20,213 bases of DNA from the NCBI GenBank assembly GCA_021808055.1, contig JAKBCH010000032.1:1-20213 (forward strand), in the 5' to 3' direction. The position numbers were made by a program, and so were the translations under genes. The notes under the pieces are model-generated. The model made no database searches. It was not told the origin of the DNA and saw only the letters and a program-made list of their open reading frames with translations. Source of the stretch: Pseudomonadota bacterium. GTDB taxonomy: Bacteria; Pseudomonadota; Alphaproteobacteria; Acetobacterales; Acetobacteraceae. How positions within the stretch are numbered: position 1 is the first letter of the stretch; each line of letters begins with the position of its first letter. Positions 14,114-20,213 of the stretch are shown piece by piece.

Positions 14114-14772
14114 GGCACCGCCCGCGCGCGGGCATCGTCCAGCGCCGCCTCGATCATCGGCAATGCGGCACGCCAGTCCTCACGCGGCACCAGCAAGGGC
14201 GCGCCACACACCAATATCACCCGCCCGAAAGGCAGCGGGATCCGCATATTGTCCCAGCTTTTCTTCAAGGTAATAAACCGGCTGGTCGCCGCAGCACATG
14301 GCAACACCGCCGCCCCGGTGAGCCCTGCCAGCGCCGCCACCCCCGCCGCCGCGCGGCGTGCTGGCCCGCGCGGACCATCTGGCGTTAACCCCACATTGGT
14401 GCCGCCGTTCATCAGCCGCACCAGTTCATGCATTCCGGCAGCACCACCCTTGGAGCTTGAACCAGAGACCAACCCCACGCCAAATTCACGCGCGATATTG
14501 CCGATAAGCTGACCATCTCGGTGGCGGCTGGCCAACACCACGGCGGGGCGCTTCATGCCAGCCTTGTGCGCCTCTCGCCAAAACACCGGCATGGCGGGCA
14601 AGGTTTCATGCCAGAACGCGACAATAACCGGCTCATCTTCCGCAAGAACAGCCAGGTTTTCCCGCCCCACGACCCTGAGCCCGAACTGCAAGCGCAAAAC
14701 CCACCGTAAATACCCCGCCAGAAGCCGGGCCAAAAACGCCTGGAAGGCGTGGGATTTCAGGAAGCTGCTCAC
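14110..14772 (-). CDS. DUF374 lysophospholipid acyltransferase-like protein
   Basis: A 220-residue protein of the acyltransferase superfamily. It has the N-terminal hydrophobic helix (about 8-32), IVAFWHETLPAMP (50-62), ASRHRDGQLIG (81-91), GSSSKGG and TPDGPRGP (130-137), as in DUF374 proteins found next to waaA and lpxK in many alphaproteobacteria. By position it probably acylates lipid A or a precursor, but this has not been shown for the family to my knowledge. The start is GTG at 14772 without a clear Shine-Dalgarno site. It heads the run of four genes with 4-bp overlaps and lies 46 bases after the YihY-like gene. Confidence 0.85.
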   Translation of the reverse strand: MSSFLKSHAFQAFLARLLAGYLRWVLRLQFGLRVVGRENLAVLAEDEPVIVAFWHETLPAMPVFWREAHKAGMKRPAVVLASRHRDGQLIGNIAREFGVGLVSGSSSKGGAAGMHELVRLMNGGTNVGLTPDGPRGPARRAAAGVAALAGLTGAAVLPCAAATSRFITLKKSWDNMRIPLPFGRVILVCGAPLLVPREDWRAALPMIEAALDDARARAVP

Positions 14773-14818
14773 GTTGCGCGGGTAGCATCAACCGGCCCCG
14801 CTTGCCAGCTTGCCGTGG

Positions 14819-15670
14819 CTATCGCTTATGCCACTCCCTGTCGATGGCGGCGTTAAGTTCCGCGCCAAACAGCACCACATAGGCGGAGATGTAAAACCAC
14901 ATCATCAGGCCGATCATCGTAGCCAACGGGCCATAGGTGGCGCTGTAGGCCGCGAAATGCCCCACATAAAGGCCAAATCCCCAGGAGGCCGCCAGCCAGA
15001 CCGTGGTGGCAATGGCCGCCCCCGGCGCATAGAAAATACGCCCCTTGCCCGCCGGGCCAAAGCGGTAAAGTAAACCCAGCGCGATGATGACAAACACCAC
15101 CATGGAAGCAAAGCTGAGTGCTGCCACCAAAAACTTCATGCTGGCCGGAAGGCCGATATAAGCCAGCGCGATGGGCACGAACACCAGAAACCCGATCGCC
15201 AGAACCGTACCCAGCACGGCAAGAAAGGTCATGCCCAACGCCACGGCATAAAACCGGATCATGCCGCGGGTTTCCTTTTCCTGGTAAGCCAAAGTGAGCG
15301 CGTTGATGACCGAGCGCGTGCCGGTTGAAGACGACCAGAGCGAAATGAGCAGGGACACCGCAAACGATACCCCAAGCCCTTTCGCGGGCGCGCTCACAAT
15401 ACCCTGTATCCGTTGGGAGATGAGGCTGTAGACGTCCGGCGGCATGAAGCTCTGGAGGTAGTGGAGCTGCGGCTGCACCGTGTCTGGGTTGAACACCAGC
15501 CCATAAAGCGAAATGAGCATGGTGATGGCTGGAAACAGCGCCAGCGTGGCATAAAACGCGCAACCCGCCGCAACCAGGGAAACGCGCTGGCTGGCTGTGG
15601 CGCGCGCGCCGGAAACCACTGCTCGTCTTACCACCGGCCAGTGCTTGCGCTTGAGAATTTCCCTGATCAT
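14819..15670 (-). CDS. YihY/BrkB family inner membrane protein
   Basis: About 283 residues with roughly six membrane helices. Family features are SLVAAGCAFYATLALFPAI near the N-terminus, the SSSTGTRSVINALTLAYQEKETRG segment after the third helix, and the end GPLATMIGLMMWFYISAYVVLFGAELNAAID. The family was once called ribonuclease BN by mistake; its role is uncertain, with envelope or lipid transport suggested for some members. I took ATG at 15670; a GTG two codons earlier (15676) is equally possible, and neither has a good Shine-Dalgarno site. It sits between an alpha/beta hydrolase and the lipid A operon on the same strand. Confidence 0.9.
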   Translation of the reverse strand: MIREILKRKHWPVVRRAVVSGARATASQRVSLVAAGCAFYATLALFPAITMLISLYGLVFNPDTVQPQLHYLQSFMPPDVYSLISQRIQGIVSAPAKGLGVSFAVSLLISLWSSSTGTRSVINALTLAYQEKETRGMIRFYAVALGMTFLAVLGTVLAIGFLVFVPIALAYIGLPASMKFLVAALSFASMVVFVIIALGLLYRFGPAGKGRIFYAPGAAIATTVWLAASWGFGLYVGHFAAYSATYGPLATMIGLMMWFYISAYVVLFGAELNAAIDREWHKR

Positions 15671-15743
15671 AGACACAATTTAAAAATTCAGGGCGCGGGA
15701 TCAACCACGTAATGGAAGCTTAACATGCTGGTGAGGTTGCGCT

Positions 15744-16598
15744 TCAGCCTTCCAGCAAGAAAGCCTTTATCCGCGCCTGGCTTTCATAATCCATTAGCGC
15801 CGGGGCGTGGCCGGCATCGGCCACCACATAGCCTTCCGCGCCTTCATTCTGCATGCGGTCATACGTGTCCGCCAGCAGCAGGTCGCTCTTGGCGCCGCGA
15901 ATCACCAGCCTTGGCATATGTATCATGTCCCAGATCGGCCACATTTCCACATCCAGCGGCACGGTGGCGCGAATGGGCTCCACGATCTTCGGGTCGTAAT
16001 GCATGGCAATGCTGTTGCCCTCGCCAGACGGGTCCATCACTTGCCGGGCGGAAAACCGGGCCAGATGTGCCCATTCAGCCTCCGAGAGTTTGCCAAACGG
16101 CGCATGAACCTCGCGTAAATGTTTCGCCAGTGCCGCGAGTGAGGCGAAGCGTTGCGGTGCGGCCACCATGTAGTCGCGGATGCGCGCCAGGGCAGCGGCG
16201 GGAATATGCGGGCCGATATCGTTGAGCACCAGCCGGGTGATTGGCGTGTTCTGCGCGGCGGCGATCATCATGCCGCAAATGCCGCCCAGCGAGGTGCCGA
16301 CCCAGGAAACGGGCTTATTGATCTGCGCCAACAAATGCGCCAGCGCAACCGCGTAAGTGGGTGGCTGATAGGAAATACCGTCCGGCAGCCAGTCGGATTT
16401 TCCACGCCCTGGTAAATCCGGGCAGACGACATGGAAACGATCCGACAATGCTTCCGCCAGCGCATCAAAATCGCGGCCGTTGCGGGTTAGCCCATGCACA
16501 CAAACCACCGTCGGCGCAGCGGGGTTGCCGAACTCAACAAAGGCGATTTTATAAAAGCGTGTGCCCAAGAGATAATTGACCGACCCTGCCCGCGCCAT
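15744..16598 (-). CDS. Alpha/beta hydrolase
   Basis: A 284-residue alpha/beta-hydrolase. The oxyanion segment is VCVHGLTRNGRDFD (32-45) and the next strand holds CPDLPGRGKSD. The nucleophile elbow is G101-T-S-L-G with S103; the likely acid is D239 in RGAKSDLL and the catalytic histidine H264 in DAGHAPALMD. The cap region between about 130 and 220 is long and charged. No signal peptide is seen. The frame opens 52 codons earlier, but ATG at 16598 has GAGAGGGGA shortly before it and gives the normal family start, and the extension would run into the divergent gene. The substrate is unknown; esterase or C-C hydrolase are the usual possibilities. It may head the minus-strand envelope gene run. Confidence 0.88.
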   Translation of the reverse strand: MARAGSVNYLLGTRFYKIAFVEFGNPAAPTVVCVHGLTRNGRDFDALAEALSDRFHVVCPDLPGRGKSDWLPDGISYQPPTYAVALAHLLAQINKPVSWVGTSLGGICGMMIAAAQNTPITRLVLNDIGPHIPAAALARIRDYMVAAPQRFASLAALAKHLREVHAPFGKLSEAEWAHLARFSARQVMDPSGEGNSIAMHYDPKIVEPIRATVPLDVEMWPIWDMIHMPRLVIRGAKSDLLLADTYDRMQNEGAEGYVVADAGHAPALMDYESQARIKAFLLEG

Positions 16599-16647
16599 CA
16601 ATCGCTTCCCCTCTCGACCACAGGAAAATCCTAGCTTATGGCCATAG

Positions 16648-17841
16648 ATGATGCCGCAACGCGCCACAATCAACTTCGCCGGGCGGATGATCACCATTCT
16701 AGTGGCCGCCAGCCTGGCGCTGAACCTGACGCTGCTTGCGGCGCTGCTGGGCACTCATACACGGCTGAATAGCGACTTCATGGCATTCTGGTCTTTCCCG
16801 CGCTTTGTTGTGGCGCACCCGGCTGGGCAGCTTTACAACGCGGCGGCCCTCACGGCGTTCCAACAGCAGCTTTATCCGGATTTTCATAGCTTCTACCCGT
16901 ACTTATACCCACCAACGCTGCTGCTGGCGCTTTTTTGGCTGAAATTCCTGGGCTTTTTCCCGGCGGAGTTATTGTGGACGCTGCTCGGTGGCTTAGCCCT
17001 TGCCGTCAGCGTGCGCGCCATGTTTCCTGCCAGGCCCTGGGCCGTGCTGGCCGGGCTTCTGGCTTGCCCGGCGGCACTCATCTGCGCCACCACCGGCGAA
17101 ACCGCTTTCTTCACCACCGCTTTGCTGCTGGCGGGTTTTGCCTGCCTGCCCCTGCGGCCGGTTCTGGCGGGGGTGTGCTTCGGGCTGTTAACCTTGAAGC
17201 CGCAGCTTGGTGTGCTACTGCCCTTCTTTTTGCTGGCCCGCGGCGACTGGCGGGCGATTTGTTCCGCCTGCGCCACCGCCCTGCTGTTGAACGGGCTCTC
17301 CTGCGTGGTTCTTCCCGCCAATTTATGGGCGCTGTGGTGGCACAGCTTGCCTGCTTACCAAAGCAGCTATTTCAACGCTGTAAAGGCACTTAACCTCAAT
17401 ATCATCGTCACCCCCGCGGCAAACCTCGTGGTGCTGGGCGTAAGCCAGAAGATGGCGTGGATTGTACAGGCCATTTGCGGCATCGGCATGGTTCTGCTCA
17501 CCATCTGGGCCGCGCGGCGTGCCCCTTACCGGCTGGCGGTTGCCATCACGCTCATCGCCACCTTCCTCGCCCAGCCGCACGCTTATGCGTATGACAGCAT
17601 CGCCGCCATTGCCGCCCTGGCCCTGGCCATGGAGGCGATCCCCGGCCCGCGCGCGCTGGCTCTAGGCATCGTGGCTTATCTGGCCCCCTGGCTGCTGCTC
17701 TCCCCCGCGGCCCACTGGTTTTTATACGCCCCGTTGCTGGCGGCATGTCTGGCAACCATCGTGGCTCTTGCGTCTTCAGCACAAAAAAGCGCAGAATCAG
17801 GCCATGAGCCAGACTATATTCTACCCCCCGCCGCAACCTGA
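16648..17841 (+). CDS. DUF2029/GT87-like polyprenyl-phosphate-dependent glycosyltransferase
   Basis: A 397-residue membrane protein with about ten helices. Early features match the GT-C fold: a first helix (ILVAASLALNLTLLAALLG), then NSDFMAFWSFPRFV with an acidic residue right after the helix, LYN, and YPYLYPPTLLLALFW, the family's (Y/F)xYPP segment. The loop LTLKPQLGVLLP is also typical. Such enzymes move a sugar from a polyprenyl-phosphate donor on the outer face of the inner membrane; donor and acceptor are unknown here. Start choice is open: ATG at 16648, 16651 or 16687; I give the longest. It is divergent from the hydrolase gene with 49 bases between, and its end overlaps the RDD gene by 38 bases. 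Confidence 0.82.
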   Translation: MMPQRATINFAGRMITILVAASLALNLTLLAALLGTHTRLNSDFMAFWSFPRFVVAHPAGQLYNAAALTAFQQQLYPDFHSFYPYLYPPTLLLALFWLKFLGFFPAELLWTLLGGLALAVSVRAMFPARPWAVLAGLLACPAALICATTGETAFFTTALLLAGFACLPLRPVLAGVCFGLLTLKPQLGVLLPFFLLARGDWRAICSACATALLLNGLSCVVLPANLWALWWHSLPAYQSSYFNAVKALNLNIIVTPAANLVVLGVSQKMAWIVQAICGIGMVLLTIWAARRAPYRLAVAITLIATFLAQPHAYAYDSIAAIAALALAMEAIPGPRALALGIVAYLAPWLLLSPAAHWFLYAPLLAACLATIVALASSAQKSAESGHEPDYILPPAAT

Positions 17842-18265
17842 CCGTGCCCTCTCCCACGGGGTGATTCCGCGCCGCTGTGCCGCGTTTATTTTCGACATGA
17901 TCGGAATCGCGGTGTTCTTCTGGGCCATGGCGATTGCCATCGCGATTTTCGGCGTGCTGACGCTCGGTTTTGGCTGGCTGGCGTTTCACATTCTGCCTTG
18001 GCTGCCGCTGCTTTATTACACGCTGCTGATAGGCGGCACTGGTGCCACACCGGGCCAGCGCCTGGCCGGCTTGGCCGTGCGGCAGGATGCGACGCTGGAG
18101 CACCCCACCCTCGCCCAGGCATTTGTATGGACCCTGCTGCTCTGGCTCAGCTTCGTGCTGGCGGGCCTGCCTTTCCTGCTGGCCTTCGTCAATCCGCGCC
18201 ACCGGACCGCGCATGACATGCTCTCCGGCCTCACCCTCGTGCGGACCACGCAATTTCGTTATTGA
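17804..18265 (+). CDS. RDD family membrane protein
   Basis: A 153-residue protein with three membrane helices (about 28-50, 54-76, 107-129). The family-defining residues are present: arginines R23/R24 and D31 in PRRCAAFIFDMIG, the TPGQRLAGLAV block after the second helix, and the late aspartate D138 in RTAHDMLSGLTLV. RDD proteins are thought to be transport-related, but their function is largely undefined. ATG at 17804 was chosen because the family begins near here; the frame's longer form would extend 12 codons into the upstream gene. Its first 38 bases lie inside the glycosyltransferase gene, and bpt follows after 35 bases, so the genes are probably co-transcribed. Confidence 0.88.
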   Translation: MSQTIFYPPPQPDRALSHGVIPRRCAAFIFDMIGIAVFFWAMAIAIAIFGVLTLGFGWLAFHILPWLPLLYYTLLIGGTGATPGQRLAGLAVRQDATLEHPTLAQAFVWTLLLWLSFVLAGLPFLLAFVNPRHRTAHDMLSGLTLVRTTQFRY

Positions 18266-18300
18266 CGGCGGGCCGCCAAGCCCCAAACATAGGGCTTAGC

Positions 18301-19062
18301 ATGAGCTACAAGCCAGCCCGCAGACCGCATTTTTTCTATACCACCTCGCCCCTGCCCTGCCCTTATGTAGCGGGCCGCACGGAACGCAAGGTGGTAACCG
18401 AGCTCGTCGGCGTTTCCGCCGAAACCCTGCACGACCGGCTTTCCCGCGGTGGCTTCAGGCGCAGCCACAACATTGCCTACGCCCCCGTGTGCCCAAACTG
18501 CACGTCCTGTGTTCCCATTCGCGTCCGGGCGAAGGACTTTTTGCCAGACCGCACACAGAAACGCATTGAGCGGCGCAACGCCGACCTGCTGGTACAGGAA
18601 ATGCCGCCCCGCGCCACGGCCGAGCAATACGCGCTGTTTCAAATCTATCAGCAGGCCCGGCATGGCGATGGCGATATGTCCACCATGAGCTTCTACGACT
18701 ACCGGGCCATGGTGGAGGATACGCCGATTGAAACCTCAATGGTGGAGTTTCGCTTACCCAACGGCCAGCTTATCGGCGCCTGCCTGACAGACCGGCTGGG
18801 AGACGGGGTTTCCGCCGTTTACAGCTTCTTCGATACGGAGCTTGCACATCGCTCGCTTGGCACCTACGCCATTATCTGGCTGGTGCGCCGGGCTGTGGAG
18901 CTGGGGCTGGAGAATGTCTATCTCGGCTACTGGGTTCAGGAGAGCCGCAAAATGGCCTATAAGGCGAAGTTCAACCCCACCGAAATTCTGCGTGGCGGCC
19001 AATGGCGCCCATTAGGGCAAACCACCCCTGCCATAACTGACCTGGTTTCCGAACCCGCCTGA
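18301..19062 (+). CDS. bpt: Aspartate/glutamate leucyltransferase (Bpt; arginyltransferase family)
   Basis: A 253-residue aminoacyl-tRNA-protein transferase. In bacteria this family attaches leucine from Leu-tRNA to proteins with N-terminal Asp or Glu, marking them for ClpS/ClpAP degradation (N-end rule). It shows FFYTTSPLPCPYVAGRTERKVV (C20), the GFRRSHNIAYAPVCPNCTSCVPIR block with C64, C67 and C70, then KRIERRN, FYDYRAMVED, DGVSAVYSFFD and the closing LGYWVQESRKMAYKAKFNPTEIL. The length is typical. The start is ATG at 18301, with AGGG (18291-18294) six bases upstream; 13 further upstream codons are not supported. The lipocalin gene follows after 22 bases. Confidence 0.95.
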   Translation: MSYKPARRPHFFYTTSPLPCPYVAGRTERKVVTELVGVSAETLHDRLSRGGFRRSHNIAYAPVCPNCTSCVPIRVRAKDFLPDRTQKRIERRNADLLVQEMPPRATAEQYALFQIYQQARHGDGDMSTMSFYDYRAMVEDTPIETSMVEFRLPNGQLIGACLTDRLGDGVSAVYSFFDTELAHRSLGTYAIIWLVRRAVELGLENVYLGYWVQESRKMAYKAKFNPTEILRGGQWRPLGQTTPAITDLVSEPA

Positions 19063-19084
19063 AAAAACTGAAAGGCAGGCTGAA

Positions 19085-19654
19085 ATGGCGGCTTCTAAAA
19101 GCTTCTCTTCCTTAACACTTCGCGCCGCGGCACTGTCTCTGCCCGCCATGGCCGTAGCCGGTGCCGCGATGCTGGCCCGGCGCCACCCTGTTGGCAACCC
19201 GCTGGTGCCAGAGCCGCTGCGCGCTGTATCGCTAAAGGATTATCTGGGCCGTTGGTACGAGGTGGCGCGTTACGAGCAATCATTCGAAAAAGACTGTGAG
19301 GCCGTAAGCGCCGATTACAGCCTGCGCGCGGACGGTAAAATCGACATTATTAACGCCTGCCGCACCGCCGATGGCAAGTCGCGGGTAAGCCGGGGCCGCG
19401 CGAAGCCAGTCCCCAACAGCGAAGGTGCGAAATTCAAGGTCAGTTTTTTCGGGCCGTTTTATGTCGGCAATTACTGGGTGCTGGACCACGCGCCCGATTA
19501 TAGCTGGTCGATCGTTGGCGAAAGGTCTGGGCGGTATCTGTGGATTTTGTCCCGCATTGCTAAGCTAAACGACATCGATCTGCGCGCGCTCATCAACCGT
19601 GTCGCGGCACTTGGCTACGATACGGACATGCTCGTTATTACAAAGCACCCGTAA
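19085..19654 (+). CDS. Lipocalin family protein (Blc-like)
   Basis: A 189-residue protein. The N-terminal hydrophobic stretch (about 12-31) reads as an uncleaved anchor or signal peptide; no lipobox cysteine is present, unlike E. coli Blc, which is an outer-membrane lipoprotein. The lipocalin domain has the first signature YLGRWYEVARYEQSFEKDC (53-71), then the middle strand block KFKVSFFGPFYVGNYWVLDHAPDYSWSIVGE and the third signature YLWILSR. The fold is an eight-stranded barrel that binds hydrophobic molecules, so a role in envelope lipid handling or stress is plausible. ATG at 19085 has GGCAGG shortly before it. It is last in the plus-strand run; a terminator starts right after the stop. 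Confidence 0.92.
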   Translation: MAASKSFSSLTLRAAALSLPAMAVAGAAMLARRHPVGNPLVPEPLRAVSLKDYLGRWYEVARYEQSFEKDCEAVSADYSLRADGKIDIINACRTADGKSRVSRGRAKPVPNSEGAKFKVSFFGPFYVGNYWVLDHAPDYSWSIVGERSGRYLWILSRIAKLNDIDLRALINRVAALGYDTDMLVITKHP

Positions 19655-19687
19655 AAAACCGGCCCCTTGCGAATGCCGGTTTATTTA
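19653..19687. terminator. Rho-independent terminator, probably bidirectional
   Basis: AAACCGGC (19656-19663) pairs with GCCGGTTT (19675-19682) around an 11-base loop, followed by the T-rich ATTTATT. The six A's at 19653-19658 give a T-run on the minus strand, so it can also end the convergent gene. It lies directly at the lipocalin stop. Confidence 0.75.
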
Positions 19688-19744
19688 TTGTCAGCGCGTT
19701 AAGCTGGCATCAAAGATTTTTCACAATTGTTACGGAAACTTATA

Positions 19745-20213
19745 TCAAAAACCAAACATATGATCGAGCGAAAATCCACCCGCCTGGTTTTCTAAACCGT
19801 GGAACCCAAACAAGCGGCAGGTAGTGTCACGGATCAGCACATACCCCGACTCACCCGCCGCATTTAGCGCCGATGCTGAAAAATGCAGAACAGGCTTAAC
19901 GAGTTTCGAACCAGAGCAGGCGATATGGATACGCGCTGTTTCCAGGAGAGCGCCTTGTCCATCGTAAAGTTCTAAATCCGTGGTAGAATTTTTCACCCAG
20001 ACTGCGGAAGCCGGATAGATGAGCACGCAAAAACTCTCTCGCCCGCCAAAGCCGAGCTTCAGAAAAAGTCTCGTGGAAAGCCCCGGTGGTTTGCCGGTAT
20101 AGCTCTGCGGCTCGTTCTTATAAATCATCAGCGTGTTGAAGATATGCGCGCCGAAACTGCTCTCAGCCGCGTGGCCGTTGGTGCGATCCTCGAAACGGAA
20201 CAGCGCGTGCAAC
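19745..20213 (-). CDS. Hypothetical protein, 5' end outside the window
   Basis: About 155 residues are visible; the frame is open to the window edge, so the true start probably lies beyond it. I do not recognise the family. The sequence alternates short hydrophobic and polar runs, e.g. ESFCVLIYPASAVWVKN, LELYDGQGALLETARIHI and SGYVLIRDTTCRLFGFHG, which suggests an all-beta, possibly jelly-roll, domain. There are no membrane helices. Three cysteines are scattered, and the end is SLDHMFGF. It converges on the lipocalin gene and shares its terminator. Base composition is a little more AT-rich than its neighbours. Confidence 0.6.
   Translation of the reverse strand, partial: LHALFRFEDRTNGHAAESSFGAHIFNTLMIYKNEPQSYTGKPPGLSTRLFLKLGFGGRESFCVLIYPASAVWVKNSTTDLELYDGQGALLETARIHIACSGSKLVKPVLHFSASALNAAGESGYVLIRDTTCRLFGFHGLENQAGGFSLDHMFGF

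Noticed and set aside
14853..15704. A 283-codon minus-strand frame overlapping the YihY-like gene
   Set aside because: It is the same strand in a different frame; the YihY product has clear membrane helices and family motifs, this one has none.
15682..15717. A 12-codon minus-strand frame before the YihY-like gene, possible leader peptide
   Set aside because: It is too short, has no ribosome site and shows no amino-acid pattern of an attenuator.
1..20213. Search for tRNA, rRNA, CRISPR, insertion sequences, prophage or defence genes
   Set aside because: No cloverleaf, spaced direct repeats, transposase, integrase, restriction or toxin-antitoxin genes were recognised by eye.

Overview
The window is ordinary chromosomal DNA from a GC-rich alphaproteobacterium. 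Gene content (secD-secF, rlmN after an IalB-like gene, a bpt/ate-type transferase, waaA-lpxK-lpxL) and codon style suggest Rhodospirillales, probably Acetobacteraceae. That placement is an impression from protein style; no rRNA is present to confirm it. I see no prophage, insertion sequence, CRISPR array, tRNA or rRNA. About 20 genes are packed tightly, with several overlapping stop/start codons and converging genes only 3-5 bp apart.

Layout. 1-351: 3' end of a flavin reductase-like gene. 355-1341 (minus): Gfo/Idh/MocA dehydrogenase of the GnnA-like type. 1430-3963: secD and secF, followed by a hairpin. 4054-4800: stand-alone EAL-domain protein with an altered loop 6. 4798-4903: a 106-bp hairpin-rich element running from one stop codon to the other between converging genes. 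4901-6059 (minus): MBL-fold hydrolase (LACTB2-like), preceded by a 55-residue membrane protein that is easily missed. 6252-9210: DUF445 membrane protein, IalB-like secreted protein and rlmN, closed by a terminator. 9385-10077: SDR oxidoreductase. 10144-11020: His-rich PadR regulator (YqjI-like) and a DUF2218 protein behind a palindromic operator-like region.

11026-16598 (minus): envelope genes in the order alpha/beta hydrolase, YihY/BrkB membrane protein, DUF374 acyltransferase-like protein, waaA, lpxK, lpxL-like acyltransferase. The last four overlap by 4 bp at each junction and form a lipid A-Kdo operon: LpxK adds the 4'-phosphate, WaaA adds Kdo, and the LpxL-type enzyme adds a secondary acyl chain. 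16648-19654 (plus): DUF2029/GT87-like membrane glycosyltransferase, RDD membrane protein, bpt and a lipocalin, closed by a terminator. 19745-20213 (minus): unrecognised protein cut by the window end.

No clearly new multi-gene system is visible. The best leads are the small membrane protein at 5892-6059, the stop-to-stop repeat-like element at 4798-4903, the metal-regulator/DUF2218 pair with its operator, and the GnnA-like dehydrogenase, which would imply diamino-sugar lipid A if a gnnB partner exists elsewhere.
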